Below, piece by piece: positions 1 to 5,571 of a DNA stretch of 13,445 bases. This DNA is from Streptomyces sp. WM6378 (lineage in GTDB: Bacteria; Actinomycetota; Actinomycetes; Streptomycetales; Streptomycetaceae): NCBI RefSeq assembly GCF_001279695.1, contig NZ_LGDD01000040.1, positions 1-13,445 of the forward strand. Direction: 5' to 3'. The translations under genes and the position numbers were made by a program. How positions within the stretch are numbered: position 1 is the stretch's first letter; each line of letters starts with the position of its first letter. The notes under the pieces are model-generated. The model did not search any database, was not told where the DNA came from, and saw only the letters and a list, made by a program, of their open reading frames with translations.

Positions 1-16
1 ATCCAACCCCCTGCAC

Positions 17-31
17 GGGCGGGCGGGTGGG
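17..31 (+). other. Canonical G-quadruplex motif, copy 1
   Basis: The + strand reads GGGCGGGCGGGTGGG: four G3 tracts separated by single-nucleotide loops, the loop arrangement generally found most stable. It lies past the 3' end of the leftward GNAT gene, so the G-rich strand is the template strand for that transcript. Confidence 0.7.
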
Positions 32-119
32 CTGGTTCCCCAGGGGTGCAGGGGGCGGAGCCCCCGCAGGGGGTCTGGGGGCGCAGCCCCCGGAAGCCGA
101 ACCTTTCAACCTCCGTCAC

Positions 120-134
120 GGGCGGGCGGGTGGG
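120..134 (+). other. Canonical G-quadruplex motif, copy 2
   Basis: Identical 15-nt GGGCGGGCGGGTGGG motif, 103 bp from copy 1, within the same 19-nt duplicated segment. It is about 40 nt past the GNAT stop codon and directly precedes the 23-nt palindromic element. Confidence 0.7.
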
Positions 135-175
135 CGCCCCCCCGGGGTCTGGGGCGGAGCCCCAGGCGGCCCGGG

Positions 176-643
176 TCAGCTCGTACCCCCGTCCGCGGCG
201 CAGCCCAGCCGCTTCGTCAGCGTGTACTCCGTAACCCCCGGCGGATAGTCGGGGATGGCGCACACCACCTCGTACCCCCGCTTGCGATAGAACCCCGGAG
301 CCTGGAAGTCCCACGTCTCCACCCGCGCGAAGCCGCAACCCCGCTCGGAGCGCGCCAACTCCTCGGCGGAAGTGAGGAGTTGGGAGCCCAAGCCCCCCGA
401 GCGGAGCCCCGCGTCGATCCACAGGAGGTCCACGTGCAGCCACCCCGCCCACGTTCGCCCCACCAGGCCCCCCGCGAGCAGCCCCTCCTCGTTCAACCCC
501 CAGACGTGGAGCGGCACTTCCTTCTCCGACGGAGTCCCCCGCAGCGCGCGCAGCACCGGGGACCGCTCGGTATTCGTGTCCCGCAGCCGCCGATGCAGCT
601 GCACCTGCCGGTCCTTGTCCACTTCTGTCTCGATACGAAACAT
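176..643 (-). CDS. GNAT family N-acetyltransferase
   Basis: This encodes a 155-residue single-domain acetyltransferase of the Gcn5-related fold, which moves an acetyl group from acetyl-CoA to an amine; the substrate is unknown. Visible features are the acetyl-CoA pyrophosphate loop RSGGLG at residues 81-86 (R/Q-x-x-G-x-G/A) after the beta-strand VDLLWID, then the motif B region WDFQAPGFYRKRGYEV near residues 117-132, whose Tyr is often the general acid. Length is normal. ATG at 643 is preferred because AGGGTGAG lies 4 nt upstream; an in-frame ATG at 661 would add six residues and lacks that ribosome site. It is a single gene divergent from the response regulator. Fold certain, function unassigned. 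Confidence 0.9.
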   Translation of the reverse strand: MFRIETEVDKDRQVQLHRRLRDTNTERSPVLRALRGTPSEKEVPLHVWGLNEEGLLAGGLVGRTWAGWLHVDLLWIDAGLRSGGLGSQLLTSAEELARSERGCGFARVETWDFQAPGFYRKRGYEVVCAIPDYPPGVTEYTLTKRLGCAADGGTS

Positions 644-737
644 GGAACTCACCCTAAACATTCGCGCACGCCAAGTAGCCGTACGGGTTCAATCAGTTCT
701 GCAAAGTGCCTTCCGCTCACAGCTCACGGCCCTACGC

Positions 738-772
738 TGATGCACAACACCGGTGGGGGCCGGTGTTGATCA
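738..772. promoter_or_regulatory. Inverted repeat upstream of response regulator
   Basis: Perfect 9-bp arms CAACACCGG (745-753) and CCGGTGTTG (760-768) flank a 6-nt G-rich loop. Outer arms TGAT (738-741) and ATCA (769-772) extend it across a 3-nt bulge. No T-run follows in either direction, and it lies between divergent genes, so an operator is more likely than a terminator. Confidence 0.5.
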
Positions 773-816
773 GGGGGCGAGACAGTCGGGTACGTCGCCC
801 GGGGTGGGGTAGTACT

Positions 817-843
817 CAGTGCACGGCGGCGGCCGTGCGACTG
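817..843 (+). promoter_or_regulatory. Hairpin in probable 5' leader of response regulator
   Basis: CAGT-GCACGGC (817-827) pairs with GCCGTGC-g-ACTG (832-843): an 11-bp stem with one bulged G and a 4-nt GGCG loop. It ends 63 nt before the TTG start. If transcription starts near 800 this is in the 5' untranslated leader; its role is unknown. Confidence 0.45.
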
Positions 844-906
844 CGGTGAACCCAGCTCCGGGCGCCGTACCCGTACCGGTCCGTCCCCCGACCCTGGGGG
901 TGTCAC

Positions 907-1671
907 TTGGTACGTATCCGAGTTCTGGTGGTGGACGACCATCGCATCTTCGCCGAGTCGCTCGCCGCGGCTCTGGCCGCGGAGCCCGATGTGGACGTCG
1001 CCGCGGCCGGCAGCGGCCCCGCGGCGCTGCGCTGCCTGGAGCGGGGCGCCGCCGAAGGGCGCAGATTCGATGTGATGCTCGTCGACGCGGACTTGGGCAC
1101 GTCGGCGACGGTCCCGGTGGCCCGCGCGGTGCCCGACAGCGGCGCCGACGGCCTGGTGGACGGCATCTCCCTGGTCGCGGGCGTGCGTTCGGGCCAGCCC
1201 GCGGTGCGCACCGTCGTACTCGCCGAGAAGGACGACCCGCGCCGGGCCGCCCTCGCCCTTCAGGCCGGCGCCTGCGGCTGGGTCGCCAAGGACTGCTCCC
1301 TGCAACGGCTGCTCGCCGTGATCCGGGGCGTACTGCGGGACGAGACGCACCTGCCGCCCGCGCTGCTCACCGGGGTGCTGCGCGAGCTGACGGCCGCGCG
1401 CAAGCACCGCACCGAGTCCGAGCGGCTGGTGGAGTCGCTCACCCCGCGCGAGCGCGAGGTGCTGCGCTGCATGGTGGCCGGGCTAGGCCGCAAGGCGGTA
1501 GCCGAGCGCCTGTTCCTGTCCCCGCACACGGTGCGCACCCACATGCAGAACGTGCTCGGCAAGCTGGGCGTGCACTCCACGCTCGCGGCCGTCGCACTGG
1601 CCCGCCGGGCGGGCGTCGGCCCGGTCGACCTAGCCGGGGATGTTGTCGAACGGGGCGGTCAACTGGCGTAG
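907..1671 (+). CDS. Orphan NarL/LuxR-type response regulator, atypical receiver
   Basis: This encodes a 254-residue two-component response regulator: N-terminal receiver (about 3-140) and C-terminal LuxR helix-turn-helix (about 178-238, starting LTPREREVL). The acidic pair is D10/D11, the likely phospho-acceptor D60 in VMLVDADLG, and the conserved lysine K128 in GWVAKD. Two oddities: about 17 extra residues (65-82) follow D60, and the usual switch Thr/Ser is Ala106 (VVLAEKDD). The start is TTG at 907: an in-frame stop at 847-849 and no ATG or GTG between leave no other choice, and GGGGG lies 6 nt upstream. No histidine kinase is adjacent. The last 42 nt overlap tamR tail to tail. A DNA-binding regulator is certain; signal and targets are unknown. 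It resembles the S. coelicolor regulator next to tamR (from memory). Confidence 0.9.
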   Translation: MVRIRVLVVDDHRIFAESLAAALAAEPDVDVAAAGSGPAALRCLERGAAEGRRFDVMLVDADLGTSATVPVARAVPDSGADGLVDGISLVAGVRSGQPAVRTVVLAEKDDPRRAALALQAGACGWVAKDCSLQRLLAVIRGVLRDETHLPPALLTGVLRELTAARKHRTESERLVESLTPREREVLRCMVAGLGRKAVAERLFLSPHTVRTHMQNVLGKLGVHSTLAAVALARRAGVGPVDLAGDVVERGGQLA

Positions 1672-2127
1672 CAGGGCCGCCAGTTCGCCCCGCTGGTTGC
1701 GGCTGAGCTCGCCGAGGATGGCCCGCTCCTGCTCAAGGAGCCCGGCGAGCGCCTGGTCGGCCCGGTCGCGCCCCTCGGGCGTGAGCCGCACCAGGACCCC
1801 GCGCCGGTCGCTGGGGTCGGGCAGCCGCTCGACCAGGCCCTTCTTGGCGAGCCGGTCGATCCGGTTGGTCATCGTGCCCGAGGTGACCAGCGTCTGCGTC
1901 AGAAGCTGCCCGGGGGAGAGCTGGTAGGGGGCGCCCGCGCGCCGCAGCGACGTCAGCACGTCGAACTCCCAGGGCTCCAGGCTGTGCTCGGCGAACGCGA
2001 GCCTGCGGGCCCGGTCGAGATGGCGGGCCAGCCTGCTGACCCGGCTGAGCACCTCGAGTGGTTCCACGTCGAGGTCCGGGCGCTCTCGGCGCCATGCTGC
2101 GACCAATCGGTCGACCTCGTCCTCCAT
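1630..2127 (-). CDS. tamR: TamR, MarR-family regulator of trans-aconitate methyltransferase
   Basis: This encodes a 165-residue MarR-family winged-helix regulator. The N-terminal extra helix with W12 and the ERPDLD segment (15-20) mark the ligand-binding UrtR/TamR branch. The recognition helix is about 75-95 (LTQTLVTSGTMTNRIDRL) and the wing 103-116 carries DPSDRRG. It lies head to head with tam, the arrangement described for S. coelicolor TamR, which binds citrate and aconitates and regulates tam and other TCA-related genes. ATG at 2127 begins exactly at the conserved N-terminal helix. There is no Shine-Dalgarno, but TACACT ends 7 nt before ATG, suggesting a leaderless mRNA. A longer open frame reaches 2316 but would cross the operator, so I reject that start. 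The 3' end overlaps the response regulator by 42 nt. Confidence 0.92.
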   Translation of the reverse strand: MEDEVDRLVAAWRRERPDLDVEPLEVLSRVSRLARHLDRARRLAFAEHSLEPWEFDVLTSLRRAGAPYQLSPGQLLTQTLVTSGTMTNRIDRLAKKGLVERLPDPSDRRGVLVRLTPEGRDRADQALAGLLEQERAILGELSRNQRGELAALLRQLTAPFDNIPG

Positions 2128-2134
2128 GGCGATC

Positions 2135-2140
2135 AGTGTA
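2135..2140 (-). promoter_or_regulatory. Putative tamR -10 box, leaderless promoter
   Basis: On the minus strand TACACT is followed by 7 nt and then ATG, so the predicted transcription start falls on or within 1-2 nt of the start codon. A weak -35 (GAGACT) is 18 nt upstream. With no ribosome-binding site, this fits the leaderless promoter pattern common in actinobacteria. Confidence 0.55.
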
Positions 2141-2162
2141 GAGGGTCTGTCGACGTGAAGTC

Positions 2163-2176
2163 TCTTGACGTCAAGA
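2163..2176. promoter_or_regulatory. TamR operator palindrome between tamR and tam
   Basis: TCTTGACGTCAAGA is a perfect 14-bp palindrome, of the TTGACnTCAA type bound by many MarR-family dimers. An imperfect copy, TCGACGTGAAG (2150-2160), lies 15 bp to the left and matches 9 of 11 core positions. On the + strand TTGACG is also a good -35 for tam, with CACCAT (2189-2194) as a weak -10 at 18-nt spacing. A bound dimer would therefore mask the tam promoter and sit just upstream of the tamR promoter. TamR as the ligand is inferred from position and family. Confidence 0.8.
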
Positions 2177-2258
2177 TATATATCGAGCCACCATTGGGCA
2201 TGGAGGGGCCGGGACCCTGTTCCGCTTCGGCCAGCCGTACCTGCAAGGGGGCTCGAAC

Positions 2259-3110
2259 ATGCATTCCGATTCATCGACGACCACCACTCAGACCGAGCCA
2301 CCGGTCTGGGACCCACAGCAGTATCTGCGTCACGCCGGGCACCGCACCCGCCCGTTCCTCGACCTGCTCAGCCACATTCCGGAACTCCCGGCGATCGGCG
2401 GCCTCTCGCCCCGGATCGCCGACCTCGGCTGCGGCCCCGGCAACGTCACCGTCCGCCTCGCCGACCGCTGGCCCGACGCCCGCATCACCGGCTTCGACCT
2501 GTCACCGCAGATGCTCGCCCAGGCCGACAAGGACCACGCCGGCACCACCGCGGGCGGCGGCTGGCTCGACTTCCAGGTCGCCGACGCCGCGCACTGGATG
2601 CCGGACGAACCGTACGACCTGATCGTCTCCAACGCGGCCCTGCAGTGGGTTCCCAACCACCCCGAGTCGTTCCGGGCCTGGATCGACGGCCTGAGCCCCG
2701 GTGGCACCTTCGCCTTCCAGGTCCCCGGCAATTTCACCTCACCCAGCCACGCGATCCTCGCCGAACTCTGCGAGTCCCCGCGCTGGCGCCGCCGCCTCGA
2801 CGACCACGGCCGCCGTTACGTCCATATCCTCGAACCCGCCGACTACCTCACCCGCCTCGTGGATCTCGGCTGCGAGACCGATGTCTGGGAAACCGTCTAC
2901 TGCCAGCTGCTCACCGGCCCCGACCCCGTCCTCGACTGGGTGAAGGGCACCGCCCTGCGCCCCGTGCTCACCGCGCTCGACGGCGACCAGGAAGCCATTG
3001 ACGCCCTGCTCACCGAATACCGCGACCGGCTCCGTGAGGCCTACCCGCCGGGCCCGCACGGCACGGTCTTCCCGTTCCGTCGCATTTTCGCCGTAGCCAG
3101 GAAGAAGTAG
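2259..3110 (+). CDS. tam: Trans-aconitate 2-methyltransferase
   Basis: This encodes a 283-residue class I SAM-dependent methyltransferase that esterifies trans-aconitate, a spontaneous isomer of cis-aconitate that inhibits aconitase. SAM motif I is ADLGCGPGN (54-62), with acidic D80 after the second strand (ITGFDLSPQM). Tam-specific matches to the E. coli enzyme include WDPQQYL near the N-terminus, SNAALQWVPNH, QVPGNFTSPSH, a cytosolic WETVYCQLLTG stretch, the WVKGTALRP segment and a FPFRRIFAVARKK end. ATG at 2259 has AGGGGG (2245-2250) 8 nt upstream. It is divergent from tamR, with the shared operator implying control by TamR, and probably co-transcribed with the VOC gene 40 nt downstream. 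Assignment is strong. Confidence 0.93.
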   Translation: MHSDSSTTTTQTEPPVWDPQQYLRHAGHRTRPFLDLLSHIPELPAIGGLSPRIADLGCGPGNVTVRLADRWPDARITGFDLSPQMLAQADKDHAGTTAGGGWLDFQVADAAHWMPDEPYDLIVSNAALQWVPNHPESFRAWIDGLSPGGTFAFQVPGNFTSPSHAILAELCESPRWRRRLDDHGRRYVHILEPADYLTRLVDLGCETDVWETVYCQLLTGPDPVLDWVKGTALRPVLTALDGDQEAIDALLTEYRDRLREAYPPGPHGTVFPFRRIFAVARKK

Positions 3111-3146
3111 AGGAAGTAGAAGGAGCAGGAGAAGCAGGAGGAACGA
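3102..3146 (+). repeat. 9-nt purine-rich tandem repeat in tam-VOC spacer
   Basis: Five consecutive 9-mers follow RRGRAGYAG: AAGAAGTAG, AGGAAGTAG, AAGGAGCAG, GAGAAGCAG and GAGGAACGA (last unit degenerate). The first unit carries the tam stop codon, and AGGAGG (3136-3141), the ribosome site of the next gene, spans the last two. The whole spacer is thus made of Shine-Dalgarno-like units. Confidence 0.75.
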
Positions 3147-3150
3147 GCCG

Positions 3151-3519
3151 ATGCTGGCCGCTGTCGACCATGTGCAGCTCGCCGCCCCGCCGGGCAGCGA
3201 GCCGCGGTTGAGGACGTACTACGAAGACATACTCGGCATGACCGAAATCCCCAAGCCCCCGGTGCTCGCGGCCCGGGGCGGCTGCTGGTTCCAGTACGGA
3301 ACCGTCCAGCTCCACCTCGGCATCGAGGAGGACTTCCGCCCCGCGAAGAAGGCCCACCCGGGGCTGCGCGTCACCTCGATCGAGGCGTACGCGCGCCGCC
3401 TGGAGGGGCACGGCGCCAAAGTCGTCTGGGACGACGACCTGCCGGGCCACCGGCGCTTCTACTCCGAGGACCCGGTGGGCAACCGCCTGGAATTCCTGGA
3501 GCCGGTCGCCTCCGGATGA
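3151..3519 (+). CDS. VOC-superfamily (glyoxalase/bleomycin-resistance-like) protein
   Basis: This encodes a 122-residue vicinal-oxygen-chelate domain protein. The two beta-alpha-beta-beta-beta halves are visible: AVDHVQLAAP at the N-terminus with candidate metal ligand H7, VQLHLGIEE with H55, and the C-terminal FYSEDPVGNRLEFLEP (103-118) with E114. This is the size of one VOC module, which dimerises to form a metal site. The family includes glyoxalases, dioxygenases and antibiotic-binding proteins, so the substrate cannot be named. ATG at 3151 has AGGAGG 9 nt upstream. It probably forms an operon with tam, so TamR may control it and it may act on a related small acid; that is inference only. 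A long hairpin follows the stop. Confidence 0.88.
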   Translation: MLAAVDHVQLAAPPGSEPRLRTYYEDILGMTEIPKPPVLAARGGCWFQYGTVQLHLGIEEDFRPAKKAHPGLRVTSIEAYARRLEGHGAKVVWDDDLPGHRRFYSEDPVGNRLEFLEPVASG

Positions 3520-3523
3520 ACAA

Positions 3524-3573
3524 CGCCGAGTGCCCCGCCCCTTTCTGTTGAGAAGAGGGCGGGGCACTCGGCG
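3524..3573. terminator. Bidirectional terminator hairpin
   Basis: Perfect 17-bp arms (3524-3540 and 3557-3573, outer sequence CGCCGAGTGCCCCGCCC) continue after one C-A mismatch into five more pairs closed by a GTTG loop (3547-3550). It begins 4 nt after the VOC stop codon and ends 7 nt before the FG-GAP stop codon on the other strand, so it can serve both convergent transcripts. There is no T-run, as is usual in Streptomyces. Confidence 0.85.
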
Positions 3574-3580
3574 CATCGGC

Positions 3581-5320
3581 CTAGTAGATGCCGTTGTACG
3601 TGTTCCAGCCGGCGCCCAGGCTCGCGCGCTCCTTGAACGAGCCCGTGCCGTTGGCGTCGTAGCGCCAGGCCTTGCCGGAGCTGTCGACGCCGATCACGTC
3701 GGCGCGGCCGTCACCGGTCATGTCGCCCGGGGTGGCCAGCTTGTTGTAGCCGTTCCAGCCACCGCCGAGGTCGATGCGGTTGCCGAAGCCGGGCGTCGAC
3801 TTGCCCGGGTACATGAACAGGTGGCCGTTGCCGTCACGGGCCAGCAGGTCCGCGACGCCGTCACCGTTGACGTCACCGGCGCCGATGAGCTTGTTGAACC
3901 CGTTCCAGCCCGCACCGAGGTCGACCCGGTTGTAGAACCCGGTCGCCTGGCCGTTGCCGGGGTAGAGGTACATGTGGCCGTTGTTGCCCCGCGCGAGCAG
4001 GTCGCCGTTGCCCTCACCGGTCAGGTCACCGACCCCGGCGATCCCGTTGAACGCGTCCCAGCCGGCGCCCATGTCGCGGCCCCCGACGAAGAGGTGACCG
4101 CCGCCGAGCTCCAGCAGCGTGCCGTAGCGGTCGTCGGACCGCAGCGAGGAGGCGAAGCCGATGTTGGCACCGGACCAGCCGCCGACGTCGCTGATGAGCT
4201 GACGGTCGGCGAGAGTGCCGTCGCCCTTGACCCAGTAGTAGTAGAGCGAACCCTGGCCGTCGAGGGCCATCAGGTCGCCCTTGCCGAAGGTGGGATTGCC
4301 GCCGGTGTTGGCCAGCGTGACCGCACTCCAGCCGGTTCCCATCTGCGAGCGCGCGCCGAGGCCGCCCGTGCCGTTGGGGGCGTAGAACCACAAGGTGCCC
4401 GCGGCGTCGCGGGCCACGATGTCGCCGTAGCCGGTGGTGTCGTCCATGCCGAGGATCTGGTTGTAGATCCCCCAGCCGCTGCCGATCTTGACCCGGTCCT
4501 TCAGCGGGGCCGCGGCGTTTCCGGAACCCGGGTAGAAGAACAGGTCGCCGCCCGGCGTGCGTGCCACGACGTCGGCGTTGCCGTCGGCGTCCATGTCGCT
4601 GGCGCCCACGAGCTGGTCGTAAATGCCCCAGCCGCTGCCGACCTTGATCCGGTCGCCGTACGGGCTGCCGGTGACCGAGCCGGTGCCCGGGTACAGGTAC
4701 AGGTCGCCGGAGGGCGTGCGCGCCAGCAGGTCGGTCTTGCCGTCACCGGTGACGTCGCCGGGGGAGAACAGCTTGTTGTAGGCGTTCCAGCCGTTGCTCG
4801 ACCAGGACAGCGAGCCGCTGTTGACGGAGAGCTGGTCCTTGCCGGCCGAGTCCGTGTAGTGCGTGGCGGACAGGCCGGTGTACAGCGAGAGCTTGCCGGT
4901 CGCGGACAGGACGAGCAGTTCGGGGTTGGTGTCGCCGTCGATGTCGCCGGGCTCGATCAGGTCCTTGAAGGAGCCGTAGCTGTTCGCGACCGTCGGGTTC
5001 GGGACGGTCCCGCCGACCTCCAGACGGAGCGAGTCGTCCGGCTCGCGTACGAGGAGGTCGCTCCTGCCGTCCTTGTCCAGGTCGAAGCGGGGCTTGGACG
5101 CGACGCCCGTCGTGGCGGCGTACGCCGACTTGCGCTTCGGGATCTGAAGCGAGGGCTGGGTGAACTTCTTCGCCGGCTTCGCCGCGACGTGCGGCCCCGC
5201 CGGGTTGGTGTCGGCCGAGGCCGGGCCGGCGAGCAGCATGCCCGCCGACAGAACGATGGCGGTGCAGGCCGCGAGGCGGCTCGCGCGCTTGGTGCGCACA
5301 GAGGACAAAATTCCCCCCAT
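3581..5320 (-). CDS. Secreted FG-GAP/VCBS repeat protein
   Basis: From ATG 5320 this encodes 579 residues: a signal peptide (basic RTKRASR, hydrophobic core, probable cleavage after ASA36), a short linker, then about ten repeats of roughly 45-55 residues. Repeats of the form GDxxGDGxxDLLARxxxGxLYLYPG, followed by GWNxYNKL, are FG-GAP/VCBS blades carrying DxDxDG-like calcium loops, and predict a beta-propeller. Three middle blades lack the full acidic loop (DDTTGYGD, NPTFGKGD, SLRSDDRYG). There is no catalytic domain and no anchor, so binding or scaffolding outside the cell is the safest view; sugar or surface binding is possible. The start is uncertain: ATG 5320 lacks a ribosome site, while GTG 5299 or TTG 5308 would follow GGGGGGAA. 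An open frame to 5401 adds an unlikely extension before the signal peptide. Confidence 0.88.
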   Translation of the reverse strand: MGGILSSVRTKRASRLAACTAIVLSAGMLLAGPASADTNPAGPHVAAKPAKKFTQPSLQIPKRKSAYAATTGVASKPRFDLDKDGRSDLLVREPDDSLRLEVGGTVPNPTVANSYGSFKDLIEPGDIDGDTNPELLVLSATGKLSLYTGLSATHYTDSAGKDQLSVNSGSLSWSSNGWNAYNKLFSPGDVTGDGKTDLLARTPSGDLYLYPGTGSVTGSPYGDRIKVGSGWGIYDQLVGASDMDADGNADVVARTPGGDLFFYPGSGNAAAPLKDRVKIGSGWGIYNQILGMDDTTGYGDIVARDAAGTLWFYAPNGTGGLGARSQMGTGWSAVTLANTGGNPTFGKGDLMALDGQGSLYYYWVKGDGTLADRQLISDVGGWSGANIGFASSLRSDDRYGTLLELGGGHLFVGGRDMGAGWDAFNGIAGVGDLTGEGNGDLLARGNNGHMYLYPGNGQATGFYNRVDLGAGWNGFNKLIGAGDVNGDGVADLLARDGNGHLFMYPGKSTPGFGNRIDLGGGWNGYNKLATPGDMTGDGRADVIGVDSSGKAWRYDANGTGSFKERASLGAGWNTYNGIY

Positions 5321-5349
5321 GGGAATAAGCGGGTAGATCCGGGGGGAAT
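5310..5349 (-). promoter_or_regulatory. Hairpin over start region of FG-GAP gene
   Basis: Perfect 9-bp arms ATTCCCCCC (minus 5349-5341) and GGGGGGAAT (minus 5318-5310) flank a 22-nt loop. The right arm is the only strong Shine-Dalgarno-like sequence near the start, and ATG 5320 lies at the loop edge. In RNA this stem would hide the ribosome site for the TTG 5308 or GTG 5299 starts. Confidence 0.5.
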
Positions 5350-5571
5350 GGAATCGCTGCGTATTCGTCGTCGCATGGGCGCGCGGAAAAGGGCGCGGCA
5401 CACACGCCGTGGCGGCAGTACGCAGTCACAGGTGATTGCACGCGAGGAATGGCGAAAATCCCCCCCGGGATTGTGCGTGAAGACTACAGCGGATTCTTGT
5501 GTAGTTGAAGTGAAAATTGTGGCCGATGCTGTCCGCTGTTGCCCGACGCTGTTCCCCGAGGGGGAGTGGGA
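5321..5571. other. Intergenic region upstream of FG-GAP gene
   Basis: This 251-bp gap lies between the tetR stop and the FG-GAP start, both genes on the minus strand. It should contain the FG-GAP promoter, but I find no convincing -35/-10 pair. Local base composition is less GC-rich than the flanking genes around 5440-5520. A 5-bp hairpin (5553-5557/5561-5565) about 12 nt before the desaturase-tetR operon end is too weak to call a terminator. Apart from the start hairpin I see no riboswitch or other known element. Confidence 0.5.

Larger units (their letters stand above)
1..175. repeat. Gene-free edge with G-quadruplex motifs and GC hairpins
   Basis: I see no credible gene here; the short open frames are low-complexity products of G/C runs. 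The stretch holds two copies of a 19-nt segment (14-32 and 117-135), each containing GGGCGGGCGGGTGGG. It also holds three GC hairpins with 3-nt loops: arms 51-56/60-65, 77-82/86-91 and 149-155/159-165. The last lies in a 23-nt element (143-165) whose exact reverse complement is at 10298-10320. Elements of the type GGGG-tct-GGGGCGGAGCCCC are common between Streptomyces genes. Lying just past the stop of the leftward GNAT gene, the hairpins may help end or stabilise its transcript; that is inference. Confidence 0.75.
644..906. promoter_or_regulatory. Divergent intergenic region with two hairpins
   Basis: This 263-bp gap separates the leftward GNAT gene from the rightward response regulator and should hold both promoters. 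I cannot name either with confidence. It contains two strong inverted repeats, annotated separately (738-772 and 817-843). A possible -35 TTGATC (766-771) overlaps the right arm of the first, with TACGTC (791-796) as a poor -10 at 19-nt spacing. An open frame starting near 819 runs through here and overlaps the regulator out of frame; it has no recognisable protein character. Confidence 0.5.

Noticed and set aside
819..1706. 295-codon + frame overlapping the response regulator
   Set aside because: Arg/Gly/Pro-rich out-of-frame shadow; the regulator frame has clear receiver and LuxR domains.
2165..3001. 278-codon + frame overlapping tam
   Set aside because: Arg/Pro-rich shadow that starts inside the operator; tam matches its family along its length.
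3867..3875. TTGACGTCA, a near match to the tamR-tam operator
   Set aside because: It lies inside a conserved calcium-loop codon run (GDVNGDG) of the FG-GAP gene, so the match follows from coding sequence and is far from any promoter.
5321..5571. Cyclic di-AMP (ydaO-type) riboswitch ahead of the secreted protein
   Set aside because: Such switches precede many Streptomyces cell-wall genes, but I could not find the conserved core segments on the minus strand.
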